Shown: one piece after another, positions 15,753 through 24,435 of the stretch
Layout of the letters: the number at the start of each line of letters is the position of its first letter
Numbering within the stretch: position 1 is the first letter of the stretch
Origin: CALHVX01 sp964640725
GTDB taxonomy: Bacteria; Pseudomonadota; Gammaproteobacteria; Pseudomonadales; Azotimanducaceae
Assembly: GCA_964640725.1 (NCBI GenBank)
Contig: CAZXIJ010000001.1
Location: 288,549-352,548, forward strand
Direction of reading: 5' to 3'
DNA length: 64,000 bases
Position numbers and translations under genes: made by a program
The notes under the pieces: model-generated
The model's input: only the letters and a program-made list of their open reading frames with translations
What the model was told of the DNA's origin: nothing
Database searches by the model: none

Positions 15753-18473
15753 TCACCCCGAGCGGCCGTGACACTGCTTGTACTTCTTGCCGCTGCCGCA
15801 GGGGCACGGCTCGTTGCGACCAACCTTCCGCTCGCCGCGCACAAAGGTCTCCGGCGGCGCGGCTTCGGCTGGCGCTTCGTCCGCCGGCAACGCCGAGCTC
15901 TGCGCATGCTCAAAGCGCAGACGCGCCTCTTCCTGCGCCCGGCGCTCCCGCTCCCGAAGCTCGGCTTCTTCCGGCGACTCGATCTCGACCCGCATGAGCA
16001 GGCGAACCACATCGGCCTTGATGTTCTCGAGCAGCTCCTGGAACAGCTCGAAGGACTCGCGCTTGTACTCCTGCTTCGGCTGCTTTTGCGCGTAGGCGCG
16101 CAGCCCGATACCGGCTCGCAGGTAATCCATGGTCGCCAGATGTTCCTTCCAGCGCTGGTCCAGCACCTGCAACATCACCTGCTTTTCGACCTGGTGAATA
16201 TCCACGCCCTGCTCTTTCCAGCGGCTCGCTTTCTGCTCGTACTCCGCATCGACCTGGGCAACGATGCGTTCGCGCAGCTTCTCTTCGTCCAGGTTGTCGT
16301 CGTCCTCGAGCCACTGCGCAACGGGCTGACGGCTCTTGCACTCGGCAAACAGCGCCTCTTCCAGGCCCTTCACGTCCCACTGCTCCTCGACGGATTCCCG
16401 CGGCACGTAGTCGCTGACAAGATTATCAACGACCTCGGCACGCAGGCCGTCGATCGTGTCGCTGATATCTTCCGCCGCCATCAGGTCGCGGCGCTGCTGA
16501 TAGATGACCTGCCGCTGATCGTTGGCAACGTCGTCGTACTCGAGCAGGTTTTTGCGAATGTCGAAGTTGTGGCCTTCAACTTTGCGCTGCGCCTTCTCGA
16601 TGGCGTTATTCACCATGCGATGCTCGATGGCCTCGCCCTTTTCCAGGCCAATCGACTGCATCAGTCCCCGGATCCGGTCTGATGCGAAGATTCGCATCAG
16701 ATTGTCTTCCATGGACAGATAGAATCGGCTGGAGCCCGGATCGCCCTGGCGTCCTGAGCGGCCCCGAAGCTGGTTGTCGATACGGCGCGACTCGTGCCGC
16801 TCTGTGCCAATGATGTGCAGCCCGCCAGACTCCAGCACCTTGGCGTGCGTCTCCTCCCACTGCGCCTTGAGCTTTGCGGCTTCGGCGTCGCTCAAACTCT
16901 GTGCCTGCGCCTGCGCTTCCCAGTTGCCGCCGAGCACGATGTCAGTGCCCCGGCCGGCCATATTGGTGGCAATGGTGATGGCACCTGGCGCACCGGCCTG
17001 GGCAATAATTTCCGCCTCCCGCTCGTGCTGCTTGGCGTTCAGCACGTTGTGGGGAATCCCGCGCCGGTTCAGCTCTGAAGACAGGCGCTCGGAGGACTCG
17101 ATGGACGCGGTGCCGACCAGCACCGGCTGGCCCCGCTCGATGCAGTCGTTGATGTCTTCGACGATGGCGTCGTACTTCTCGTCGATCGACAGGTAGACAA
17201 GATCGTTCTCGTCCTTGCGCACCATCGGCCGGTGCGTGGGAATGACCACCACATCCAGCCCGTAGATCTGCCCGAACTCGAAGGCTTCCGTGTCAGCCGT
17301 ACCGGTCATGCCCGACAACTTGTCGTAGAGCCGGAAGTAATTCTGAAAGGTCGTGGATGCCATGGTCTGCGACTCGTTCTGGATCGCCACACCTTCCTTG
17401 GCTTCTACGGCCTGGTGAATGCCCTCGGACCAGCGCCGCCCGGGCATGGCCCGCCCGGTGTGCTCGTCCACGATCACGACTTCGCCGCCGGTCACCATAT
17501 AGTCGACGTCTTTCTTGAACAGCGCGTGGGCCTTGAGCGCCGCCTGCATGTGGCTCAGCAGGTTCAGGTTGGACGAGGCGTACAGGCTGTCGCCCTCTTC
17601 CAGCAGCTTCATGCTGATCAGCTGCTCTTCTACCAGCTGGTGGCCGCGCTCGGTCAGCTCGATGGTGCGGTTCTTTTCGTCGACGACAAAGTCGCCGTCG
17701 GCCTCGACGCCCGGGTCCAGGCTCTCGATCACCACCACCGGCTTGAGCTTGGGGGCCAGCTTGTTCATGACCCCGTAAAGATCCGTGCTCTGCTCCGCCG
17801 GCCCGGAGATGATGAGCGGTGTGCGCGCTTCGTCGATCAGAATCGAGTCGACCTCGTCGATGATCGCGAAGGACAGCTCGCGCTGAAACTTGTCCTCCGG
17901 CGCAAAGGCCATGTTGTCGCGCAGGTAATCGAAGCCAAACTCGTTGTTGGTGCCGTAGGTAATGTCCGCCTGGTAGGCGGCATGCTTGGCACCCGGCGCT
18001 TGCTGCGACTGGATCACGCCAACGCTCAGCCCCAGGGCTTCGTAGATCGGCGCCATCCACTCGGCGTCCCGCCGGGCCAGGTAGTCGTTGACGGTCACCA
18101 CGTGCACGCCGCGATCTGGCAGCGCGTTGAGATAAGCGGCCAGGGTGGCCATCAGAGTCTTGCCCTCGCCGGTGCGCATCTCTGCGATCCGGCCCTCGTG
18201 CAGGGTCATGCCGCCAATCAGCTGCACATCGAAGTGCCGCATGCCCTTGACCCGTTTCGAGGCCTCGCGGACGGCCGCGAAGGCGCGGGGCAACAGGCTG
18301 TCGAGCGCCGCGCCGTCCTTGAGCTCCTGCCGCAGGGTCTCGGTCAGGCCCTGCAGCTGGGCATCGTTGAGTGCCTCGAACTCCGCCTCCAGATCGTTAA
18401 TTTTCTTAACGACCTTGCCCATTCGCTTGAGTTCACGACTGTTTTTGGATCCGAAGATCGCTCGCAATACCAT
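15753..18473 (-). CDS. secA: Preprotein translocase ATPase
   Basis: SecA is the motor that pushes unfolded proteins through SecYEG. The 906-residue protein has the Walker A site TGEGKT at 101-106, the DEVD helicase motif in IIDEVDSILIDEART, NMAGRGTDI and the GRSGRQGDPG motif in the second nucleotide domain. It ends with a SEC-C zinc domain, C890, C892, C901 and H902, used for SecB binding. The start ATG at 18473 matches the family N-terminus. It lies between the M23 peptidase and argJ on the same strand, with its own space for a promoter upstream. Confidence 0.99.
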   Translation of the reverse strand: MVLRAIFGSKNSRELKRMGKVVKKINDLEAEFEALNDAQLQGLTETLRQELKDGAALDSLLPRAFAAVREASKRVKGMRHFDVQLIGGMTLHEGRIAEMRTGEGKTLMATLAAYLNALPDRGVHVVTVNDYLARRDAEWMAPIYEALGLSVGVIQSQQAPGAKHAAYQADITYGTNNEFGFDYLRDNMAFAPEDKFQRELSFAIIDEVDSILIDEARTPLIISGPAEQSTDLYGVMNKLAPKLKPVVVIESLDPGVEADGDFVVDEKNRTIELTERGHQLVEEQLISMKLLEEGDSLYASSNLNLLSHMQAALKAHALFKKDVDYMVTGGEVVIVDEHTGRAMPGRRWSEGIHQAVEAKEGVAIQNESQTMASTTFQNYFRLYDKLSGMTGTADTEAFEFGQIYGLDVVVIPTHRPMVRKDENDLVYLSIDEKYDAIVEDINDCIERGQPVLVGTASIESSERLSSELNRRGIPHNVLNAKQHEREAEIIAQAGAPGAITIATNMAGRGTDIVLGGNWEAQAQAQSLSDAEAAKLKAQWEETHAKVLESGGLHIIGTERHESRRIDNQLRGRSGRQGDPGSSRFYLSMEDNLMRIFASDRIRGLMQSIGLEKGEAIEHRMVNNAIEKAQRKVEGHNFDIRKNLLEYDDVANDQRQVIYQQRRDLMAAEDISDTIDGLRAEVVDNLVSDYVPRESVEEQWDVKGLEEALFAECKSRQPVAQWLEDDDNLDEEKLRERIVAQVDAEYEQKASRWKEQGVDIHQVEKQVMLQVLDQRWKEHLATMDYLRAGIGLRAYAQKQPKQEYKRESFELFQELLENIKADVVRLLMRVEIESPEEAELRERERRAQEEARLRFEHAQSSALPADEAPAEAAPPETFVRGERKVGRNEPCPCGSGKKYKQCHGRSG

Positions 18474-18528
18474 TGCCGACCATGCCGCTGGAAATTTCGG
18501 GCGGCAATCTTAAACGAAAGCTGGCTTG

Positions 18529-18546
18529 GCGGCGCGGACGCGCCGC
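18529..18546 (-). terminator. GC-rich hairpin between the M23 peptidase gene and secA
   Basis: GCGGCGCG and CGCGCCGC form a perfect inverted repeat around two bases. On the minus strand it lies 16 bases past the M23 stop and is followed by a moderately T-rich stretch ending CGTTT. It may end M23 transcription; evidence is structural only. Confidence 0.4.
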
Positions 18547-18561
18547 TCGCATGCGGCAGGC

Positions 18562-19479
18562 TTAGCGCCGGCTGGCGACGTACTTCGCAGGATCCACGTG
18601 CTTGCCGTTCTTGAGCACTTCGAAATGCACGTGCGGGCCGGTGGAGCGCCCGGAGCTGCCCATCAGGCCAATGGTCTGGCCTTTTTTCACGATATCGCCG
18701 CTCACCACGCTGAGTTCCTTGTGGTGGGCATAGCGGGTGCTGTAGCCGTCGCCGTGGTTGATCTCGACCAGCAGGCCGTAGCCGTAGCGCTTGCCGGCAA
18801 AAGTCACCACGCCACTGGCGACCGCAATGACGTCGGACCCGTCCTTGCCAGCGAAGTCGACCCCGGCGTGCCAGGCCTTCTTGCCGCTGATCGGATCGAC
18901 CCGGTGCCCGTAGTTCGAAGACAGCCAGCCCCACTTGATGGGCCGACCGCCGATCACCGCATCCTGCCGGTACTCTTTGTCTTTCAGAAGCGACGCCAGC
19001 ATGGCCAGCTCCCGCTCGCGAGTGGTCAGGCGCATGGCCAGCTCGTCCAGATCGGCCTGCATGTTGGCCAGCGGCACGACCGTTTCCCGGGCGATCGGGC
19101 CGCCCTGCGGAGCCTGTTCGACAAAACTGAACTCGTCGGCGTCAAGATCGGCGATCTTGACGACCCGGGAGCCAATGGCCTCCATTCGCAGCAACCGCGC
19201 CTGCATGCGTGCCAGCTGCCGGCCAACCGCAACGCTGGTCGCCTGCGCTTCGCCGTTCAGATCGCCCAGGCTCTGGCGCTGGCTGGCCAGTTCCTGCTGC
19301 CAGGCTTCTACAGCCTCGGCGGCAACGGGCTCAGGGGCCTGATAGCGCGCGGTCTGATAGCCCGCGACGGCCACGGCGCCTAAAAGTACAAATACGGCAG
19401 CGACGGCCAGTGCAGCGCTCGCCCGCGACAGGCGCAATGCAACCGGCACCCCGCCGTCCTTCAGCAGAATGAGTTTCAA
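18562..19479 (-). CDS. M23-family (LytM) metallopeptidase, membrane anchored
   Basis: A predicted periplasmic peptidoglycan hydrolase or regulator anchored by a transmembrane segment at residues 18-40, with a coiled-coil-like region at 55-165 and a C-terminal LytM domain. Zinc ligands are present: H204 and D208 in HAGVD and the HVH pair H283/H285, with H252 near the site, so it should be catalytically active. The start is TTG at 19479: homologues begin with MK-x-I-L, GGGGGA lies seven bases upstream, and no ATG or GTG is suitable. It is divergent from the DciA-like gene and upstream of secA, as in Pseudomonas. Confidence 0.9.
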   Translation of the reverse strand: MKLILLKDGGVPVALRLSRASAALAVAAVFVLLGAVAVAGYQTARYQAPEPVAAEAVEAWQQELASQRQSLGDLNGEAQATSVAVGRQLARMQARLLRMEAIGSRVVKIADLDADEFSFVEQAPQGGPIARETVVPLANMQADLDELAMRLTTRERELAMLASLLKDKEYRQDAVIGGRPIKWGWLSSNYGHRVDPISGKKAWHAGVDFAGKDGSDVIAVASGVVTFAGKRYGYGLLVEINHGDGYSTRYAHHKELSVVSGDIVKKGQTIGLMGSSGRSTGPHVHFEVLKNGKHVDPAKYVASRR

Positions 19480-19550
19480 TGGATGATCCCCCAGATCTGT
19501 CCAAATCGGAGGCAATGGCGCGCGGCGTGTGGCCCGTGGTAAAAGGCGTC

Positions 19551-19556
19551 TATATT
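19551..19556 (+). promoter_or_regulatory. Candidate -10 element for the DciA-like gene (TATATT)
   Basis: TATATT lies 31 bases before the preferred ATG at 19587, placing a transcription start near 19563. No clear -35 is visible. Its position supports the shorter protein start. Confidence 0.35.
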
Positions 19557-19586
19557 GCCGGCAGTGATCGCACCACACCGATTTCG

Positions 19587-19883
19587 ATGCGCAACATAGA
19601 CGATCTCTTGACAAAAGGCCACAGGCAGTACACTCCACTCGGTCGTTTGCTGCGCAGCGCCGCCGATCAGCAAGCCTGGACCGCAGAGCTGCAGGCGCTG
19701 TTGCCTCCGACACTCCGAAACTCCGTCCGGGTCACCACTCTGAAAGGCCCGCAGCTGACGCTGGCCTGCCGGAGTGCCGCAGCGGCCACGCGCCTCAGGT
19801 TTGCGGTCCCCGAGTTGCTGCCAAAGCTGCGTTCCCTCGGCCACTTCGCCGACGTCGAGGACGTGCGCGTGAAAGTGGCATGA
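19587..19883 (+). CDS. dciA: DUF721/DciA-family protein (DnaB loader-like)
   Basis: A 98-residue protein of the DUF721 family, whose member DciA loads the replicative helicase in bacteria lacking DnaC. Visible family pattern: a first helix YTPLGRLLRSAADQQAW, then LPPTLRNSVRVTTLKGPQLTL and ATRLRFAVPELLPKL. An in-frame ATG at 19479 exists but would abut the divergent start exactly, and the extra residues do not look conserved, so 19587 is preferred. Located between the M23 gene and lpxC, as in Pseudomonas. Confidence 0.75.
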   Translation: MRNIDDLLTKGHRQYTPLGRLLRSAADQQAWTAELQALLPPTLRNSVRVTTLKGPQLTLACRSAAAATRLRFAVPELLPKLRSLGHFADVEDVRVKVA

Positions 19884-20024
19884 ATCGCTCGCATGACTTC
19901 GATGACGCTGGCGCGCATCCAATGCAATACGGCCACCTTGCCTCAAAGCGGCGAAAAGAACTGCGAATCAGGGCGATTCGTTACAAGCAGGCAGCCATTC
20001 CGCCGTCACCCTGTGAACTGGTGC

Positions 20025-20042
20025 CCGGCTTTTCCGAGCCGG
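20025..20042 (-). terminator. Hairpin downstream of lpxC and the DciA-like gene
   Basis: CCGGCT and AGCCGG pair around six bases between two convergent genes. It could act as a bidirectional terminator, but it lacks a U run. Confidence 0.3.
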
Positions 20043-20058
20043 CAGGAGTAACGCCTGC

Positions 20059-20979
20059 TCAGGCCGAGGCGGCAAGCTCCGTGGGCGCATAGCCGCCTGG
20101 CAGCGATGACAGGTCTTCGAAACTGACAATGTCGTAGCTGTCGGGCTGGGCGAGGAGTTTGCGAACCAGCTCGTTGTTAGGGCCATGGCCCGATTTGTGG
20201 CCGCAAAATGTGCCCAGCAGCGGATGGCCGAGCAGATACAGATCGCCGATGGCGTCGAGGATCTTGTGCTTGACGAACTCGTCCTGCAGCCGCAGGCCCT
20301 CGTCATTCAGAATATCGTAGTCGTCGACCACAACCGCGTTATCGAGGCTGCCACCGCGCGCCAGGTCCATCGCCCGCAGCTTCTCGTAATCCGCCAGGAA
20401 CCCGAAGGTACGGGCCCGGCTGACTTCGCGCACATACGCCGTCGTCGAGAAATCCACACAGCTGCGGGTGCAGTGGCGGTTGAAGACCGGATGGTCGTAC
20501 AACAGGGTGTACTCCAGCCGAAAGCCGTCGTGCGGCTTCAGCATGACGGAGACATCGCCGTCGACCACGGATACGGTTTCCTTGACGCGCAGGAAGCGTT
20601 TTAGCGCCGCTTGCTCGACGATGCCCGCGGATTGCAGCAAAAAGACGAAAGGTGCCGCGCTGCCATCCATGATGGGCAGCTCTGGAGCGCTCACCTCAAC
20701 GATCAGGTTATCGATCCCCAGGCCAGCCAGCGCCGACATCAGATGTTCTACAGTAGAGATGCTGACACCATCAGCCACCAGGGTCGTGGCCATCGTGGTA
20801 TCGCTGACGTTCTCCGCTCGGGCGGAAATCAGCACATCGCGATCGATATCAGAGCGGATGAACGCAATGCCGGTATTTTCCGGAGCCGGGCGCAGCGTGA
20901 CGTAAACCTTTGACCCACTGTGCAGCCCCACGCCTGTGGCGCGAATCGCATTCTTCAAGGTGCATTGGTAAAGGCCCAT
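20059..20979 (-). CDS. lpxC: UDP-3-O-acyl-N-acetylglucosamine deacetylase
   Basis: LpxC catalyses the committed zinc-dependent step of lipid A synthesis. The 306-residue protein matches E. coli numbering: zinc ligands H79 (STVEHLMSAL), H238 and D242 (EFVKHKILDAIGD), and the general acid-base H265. The N-terminal TLKNAIRATGVGLHSG is typical. It ends the dcw cluster but is separated from ftsZ by an FkbM-type gene and a 159-base gap with a candidate extended -10 promoter, so it probably has its own transcript. Confidence 0.98.
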   Translation of the reverse strand: MGLYQCTLKNAIRATGVGLHSGSKVYVTLRPAPENTGIAFIRSDIDRDVLISARAENVSDTTMATTLVADGVSISTVEHLMSALAGLGIDNLIVEVSAPELPIMDGSAAPFVFLLQSAGIVEQAALKRFLRVKETVSVVDGDVSVMLKPHDGFRLEYTLLYDHPVFNRHCTRSCVDFSTTAYVREVSRARTFGFLADYEKLRAMDLARGGSLDNAVVVDDYDILNDEGLRLQDEFVKHKILDAIGDLYLLGHPLLGTFCGHKSGHGPNNELVRKLLAQPDSYDIVSFEDLSSLPGGYAPTELAASA

Positions 20980-21083
20980 GACGCGGTCGCAGCAGTCTTC
21001 GTTGTAACAAGTATTCGAAACCGCGCGAATACTACATGGGAGCGCATGTCAGCGGGCGCAGTGACGGGGGGATTTTGTTACAT

Positions 21084-21092
21084 ATTGTATCA
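21084..21092 (-). promoter_or_regulatory. Candidate extended -10 promoter of lpxC
   Basis: On the minus strand TGATACAAT reads as an extended -10 (TGn-TACAAT). Transcription would begin near 21077, about 98 bases before the lpxC ATG. The upstream TTGACC is too close (10 bases) to serve as its -35. Confidence 0.45.
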
Positions 21093-21138
21093 GGTGCATG
21101 GTCAAGAACTGAGCGCACCGTCGCAAGGCGAACCGGTG

Positions 21139-21900
21139 CTACAGCGATTCCTGACGCCAAAGCACGGCATCGACCCGTTCCATAGCCACGGCATAGCCCG
21201 CATCAAAGAATCTCAGCAATGCCGTGCGCAGCGCATCGCGCTGACCGGAACCGCTGTAAATGCCATGCTCGAAGCGAATGATCTCCGGCTGGCACCGGGA
21301 CAGGTCAAGGGTCTCCAGAATCTCGAAGTCGTAGCCCTCGGCGTCGATCTGTAACAGGTCCAGACGCTCCAGAGACTCCTCTGCCAGCAGCCCCATCAAC
21401 GGTTTGGCAGGTACCGTCACGCTGACCATCTGCTCGCTCGCAAGCCCGGTGCGCCTGGCCGTCAGGGCAAAGCGGTCTGGATCAAAGGAAGCGATGCCTG
21501 AGTGGTCGGCGTTCAGCGACGGATCCGGCCGATGCAAGGTCACTTCCGAAAGCGTTGCATGCACCGCCAGATTGAGCGGCCTGATCGCCGGATAGCCGCG
21601 ATAGTTCTCCGCGAGCCGGGCAAACACGTCCGGCTGCGGCTCGATGACCAGGCCCTGCACCGGACGGCTGGTCACAAAGGCTCTGATCGGGTCGTGGGTG
21701 ACCCCGTCGTTGGCGCCGACCTGCACAAACTGGAACGGCAACCCGTCCCGGCGTGCGCGTCGGTACCGCCGTTCCAGCAGCGCATCGAAGCTGACGGACT
21801 TGGCGGTTCGTTCCAGCACGACCCCCGCCGCCACGCCGGCCGCCGACAAACGACGGCTGACCTGCTGGCGGAGGCGCTTGAAGGAACGACGGGATCCCAC
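21139..21900 (-). CDS. FkbM-family SAM-dependent methyltransferase
   Basis: A 253-residue methyltransferase of the FkbM group. The SAM-binding motif I is VQVGANDGVTHDP at about residues 58-70, followed by an acidic LVIEPQPDVF that would hold the ribose, and LLQIDAEGYDFEIL typical of FkbM enzymes. The N-terminal 50 residues are basic and helical. Such enzymes O-methylate sugars or polyketides, often in surface-glycan loci. The GTG start stands six bases after the ftsZ stop, so it is almost certainly cotranscribed with ftsZ. This gene is not part of the usual ftsZ-lpxC order. Its substrate is unknown; a lipid A, glycan or envelope substrate would be a guess. Confidence 0.85.
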   Translation of the reverse strand: MGSRRSFKRLRQQVSRRLSAAGVAAGVVLERTAKSVSFDALLERRYRRARRDGLPFQFVQVGANDGVTHDPIRAFVTSRPVQGLVIEPQPDVFARLAENYRGYPAIRPLNLAVHATLSEVTLHRPDPSLNADHSGIASFDPDRFALTARRTGLASEQMVSVTVPAKPLMGLLAEESLERLDLLQIDAEGYDFEILETLDLSRCQPEIIRFEHGIYSGSGQRDALRTALLRFFDAGYAVAMERVDAVLWRQESL

Positions 21901-21906
21901 GACCGG

Positions 21907-23070
21907 TCAGTCAGCCTGCCGGCGCAGAAAGGCGGGGATATCCAGGTAGTCCAGATCTTCCCGTTCCAGCTCCGTCGCCAGGTTGCCTTCCGGCTTGACG
22001 GCCGCTGCAGCCTGCTGCCTCGCGTAAGCCGGCCGATCCAGCTTGCCGTAGTCCATGGCGCCACTGGCCGCAACATCCACCCGCGGGGCCGTGTTGTCGA
22101 CGACAACGCTCGGCTTGCCGGTGTCGTCCAGGCCCGTGGCCACAACGGTGACTTTGAGCTCGTCTTCCATTTCCGGATCGATGACCGTACCCACCACGAC
22201 CGTGGCTGAGTCCGAGGCAAACTCCTCGACAATGCTGCCGACGTCTGTGAACTCGCCAATGTTCAGCTCCGGGCCGGCGGTGACATTGACCAGAATGCCC
22301 CGGGCGCCATGCAGGTCGACGTCTTCCAGCAGCGGCGAGCGGATGGCCGCTTCGGCGGCGTCCCGGGCGCGGTTCTCGCCGCCAGCGCGGCCCGTACCCA
22401 TCATCGCCATGCCCATTTCGCTCATGACGGTGCGAACGTCGGCAAAGTCGACGTTGATCATGCCAGGGCGAATGATCAGGTCCGCGATGCCCTGGACAGC
22501 ACCGAGCAGCACATCGTTCGCAGCGCTGAACGCATCCAGCATGCTGGTGCGTTCGCCGAGCACCGCCAAGAGCTTCTCGTTCGGAATGGTGATCAGCGAA
22601 TCCACGGATTCAGACAGATCCCGCACGCCGCGCTCGGCGATCTCGTTGCGCTTTTCGAAGCGGAAAGGCCGGGTCACCACAGCCACCGTCAGAATGCCCA
22701 TCTCTTTGGCCACGGCAGCCACCACCGGCGCTGCGCCGGTGCCGGTACCGCCGCCCATGCCGGCGGTGATGAACACCATGTCAGCCCCGGCCATGGCTTC
22801 CGCCAACCGGTCCCGATCTTCCAGCGCCGCCTGCCGGCCAACGTCCGGGTTGGCGCCAGCGCCCAGGCCCTTGGTGATCTCCGTGCCCATCTGCAACACG
22901 GTCTTGGCGTGAATGTTCTTCAGCGCCTGCGCATCCGTGTTCGCGGCGATGAAATCCACCCCCTCTACGTTGCGCTTCAGCATGTGCTGGACAGCGTTGC
23001 CGCCGCCGCCGCCAACGCCGAACACTTTGATGACTGCGCTCTGGGGCGCGTTGTCTACCAGTTCAAACAT
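21907..23070 (-). CDS. ftsZ: Cell division GTPase FtsZ
   Basis: The tubulin-like GTPase that forms the Z-ring. The 387-residue protein has GVGGGGGNAV near residue 20, the tubulin signature GGGTGTGAAPV near 107, and the C-terminal conserved peptide DYLDIPAFLRRQAD that binds FtsA and ZipA. An AGGAG site precedes the ATG at 23070. It follows ftsA after a 120-base gap that holds a small hairpin, and the FkbM-type gene follows six bases later. Confidence 0.99.
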   Translation of the reverse strand: MFELVDNAPQSAVIKVFGVGGGGGNAVQHMLKRNVEGVDFIAANTDAQALKNIHAKTVLQMGTEITKGLGAGANPDVGRQAALEDRDRLAEAMAGADMVFITAGMGGGTGTGAAPVVAAVAKEMGILTVAVVTRPFRFEKRNEIAERGVRDLSESVDSLITIPNEKLLAVLGERTSMLDAFSAANDVLLGAVQGIADLIIRPGMINVDFADVRTVMSEMGMAMMGTGRAGGENRARDAAEAAIRSPLLEDVDLHGARGILVNVTAGPELNIGEFTDVGSIVEEFASDSATVVVGTVIDPEMEDELKVTVVATGLDDTGKPSVVVDNTAPRVDVAASGAMDYGKLDRPAYARQQAAAAVKPEGNLATELEREDLDYLDIPAFLRRQAD

Positions 23071-23137
23071 CTCAGTTCTCCTTTCGAGATTGCATGTGAC
23101 TCCGAGGTGTTGGCCCCTCGTTTCCGTTTCGCCGTGA

Positions 23138-23154
23138 TCCCCGCTTACCGGGGA
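23138..23154 (-). promoter_or_regulatory. Hairpin in the ftsA-ftsZ intergenic region
   Basis: TCCCCG and CGGGGA pair around a five-base loop, 68 bases before the ftsZ start. It could be an attenuator, an RNA-processing site or part of an ftsZ leader. There is no U run, so a strong terminator is unlikely. Confidence 0.35.
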
Positions 23155-23190
23155 CGTTTCGTTGGTGCTGCTGCATTGGCCGCCGCACCG

Positions 23191-24435
23191 CTAAAAATTG
23201 TCGCCAAACCAGCGCCGGATCCGGGCACCGAGCCCGGCACTGCTGCTGCGTTTGCCGCCTGGATTCTCTGCCTCCTGCTCCTGGCCATAGAGCAGCAGCC
23301 CGACGCCGGTGGCGTAGATCGGGTTGCGCACGATGTCCTTGAGCCCGGCAACGTTGCGCGGCGAGCCAAGGCTCACCGGCATGTGGAATATTTCTTCCGC
23401 GAGATCCACCACGCCTTCCATCTTTGAGGCGCCGCCGGTCAGCACGATGCCTGCGGCAATCAGGTCTTCGAAGCCGCTGCGCCGCAGCTCCGCCTGGATC
23501 AGGGTGAACAGCTCGTCGTAGCGCGGCTCCACGACCTCGGCAAGGGCTTGCCGGGACAGCTCCCGGGACGGCTTGTCGCCCACGCCGGGCACGCGAATGG
23601 TGTCGTCCGCCTGGGCCAGCTGAGCCAGGGCACAGGCGTATTTGATCTTGATTTCCTCGGCGTTCTGCGCCGGCGTGCGCAAAGCCATGGCAATGTCGTT
23701 GGTGACCTGATCGCCGGCGATCGGAATCACAGCGGTGTGGCGGATCGCGCCTTCCGTGAAGATCGCGATATCGGTGGTGCCGCCGCCGATATCGATCATG
23801 CAGACGCCCAGGTCGCGCTCGTCGTCAGACAGCACCGCATAGCTCGACGCCACCTGTTCCAGAATGACATCGTCGACGTTCAGGCCGCAGCGCTCGATGC
23901 ACTTCTCGATGTTCTGTGCCGCGTTGACGGCGCAGGTCACCAGGTGAACCTTGGCTTCCAGCCGCACCCCGGACATGCCCAGGGGCTCGCGCACCCCTTC
24001 CTGGCTGTCGATCACGAATTCTTGCTGCAGGATGTGCAGGATCTTCTGATCGGCAGGAATCGCCATGGCCTGGGCCGCGTCGATCACCCGCTCCACATCC
24101 TGCGGGTAAACCTCCCGGTCGCGAATGGCGACAATGCCGTGGGAGTTAAAGGATCGAATGTGGCTGCCGGCAATGCCTGCGTAGACGCTTTCGATATGGC
24201 AGCCCGCCATCAGCTCGGCTTCTTCCACGGCGCGCTGAATGGACTGCACCGTGGATTCGATGTTGACCACCACGCCCTTCTTGAGCCCTCGGGAGCGGTG
24301 CGTACCGATACCGATAATCTCAAGCTCGTCGTCGGCGTTAATCTCGCCTACGATCGCGGCCACCTTGTTGGTGCCGATGTCCAGGGCCACAATCTTGCGA
24401 CCCTCGCCATCGTTCCGTTTGCCCCTAGCGCTCAT
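23191..24435 (-). CDS. ftsA: Cell division protein FtsA
   Basis: An actin-like ATPase that tethers FtsZ to the membrane. The 414-residue product from ATG 24435 has phosphate 1 motif VALDIGTNKVAAIVGE, phosphate 2 CMIDIGGGTTDIAIF, the adenosine motif IVLTGGASKMEGV, and a C-terminal amphipathic helix (LGARIRRWFGDNF) that inserts in the membrane. The start overlaps the end of ftsQ by 11 bases. A longer in-frame start at 24534 exists but lies within ftsQ and adds unlike residues. Confidence 0.98.
   Translation of the reverse strand: MSARGKRNDGEGRKIVALDIGTNKVAAIVGEINADDELEIIGIGTHRSRGLKKGVVVNIESTVQSIQRAVEEAELMAGCHIESVYAGIAGSHIRSFNSHGIVAIRDREVYPQDVERVIDAAQAMAIPADQKILHILQQEFVIDSQEGVREPLGMSGVRLEAKVHLVTCAVNAAQNIEKCIERCGLNVDDVILEQVASSYAVLSDDERDLGVCMIDIGGGTTDIAIFTEGAIRHTAVIPIAGDQVTNDIAMALRTPAQNAEEIKIKYACALAQLAQADDTIRVPGVGDKPSRELSRQALAEVVEPRYDELFTLIQAELRRSGFEDLIAAGIVLTGGASKMEGVVDLAEEIFHMPVSLGSPRNVAGLKDIVRNPIYATGVGLLLYGQEQEAENPGGKRSSSAGLGARIRRWFGDNF

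Noticed and set aside
21090..21115. TTGACC/TACAAT promoter pair upstream of lpxC
   Set aside because: The two boxes are only ten bases apart; the -10 was kept as an extended -10 and the -35 was dropped.
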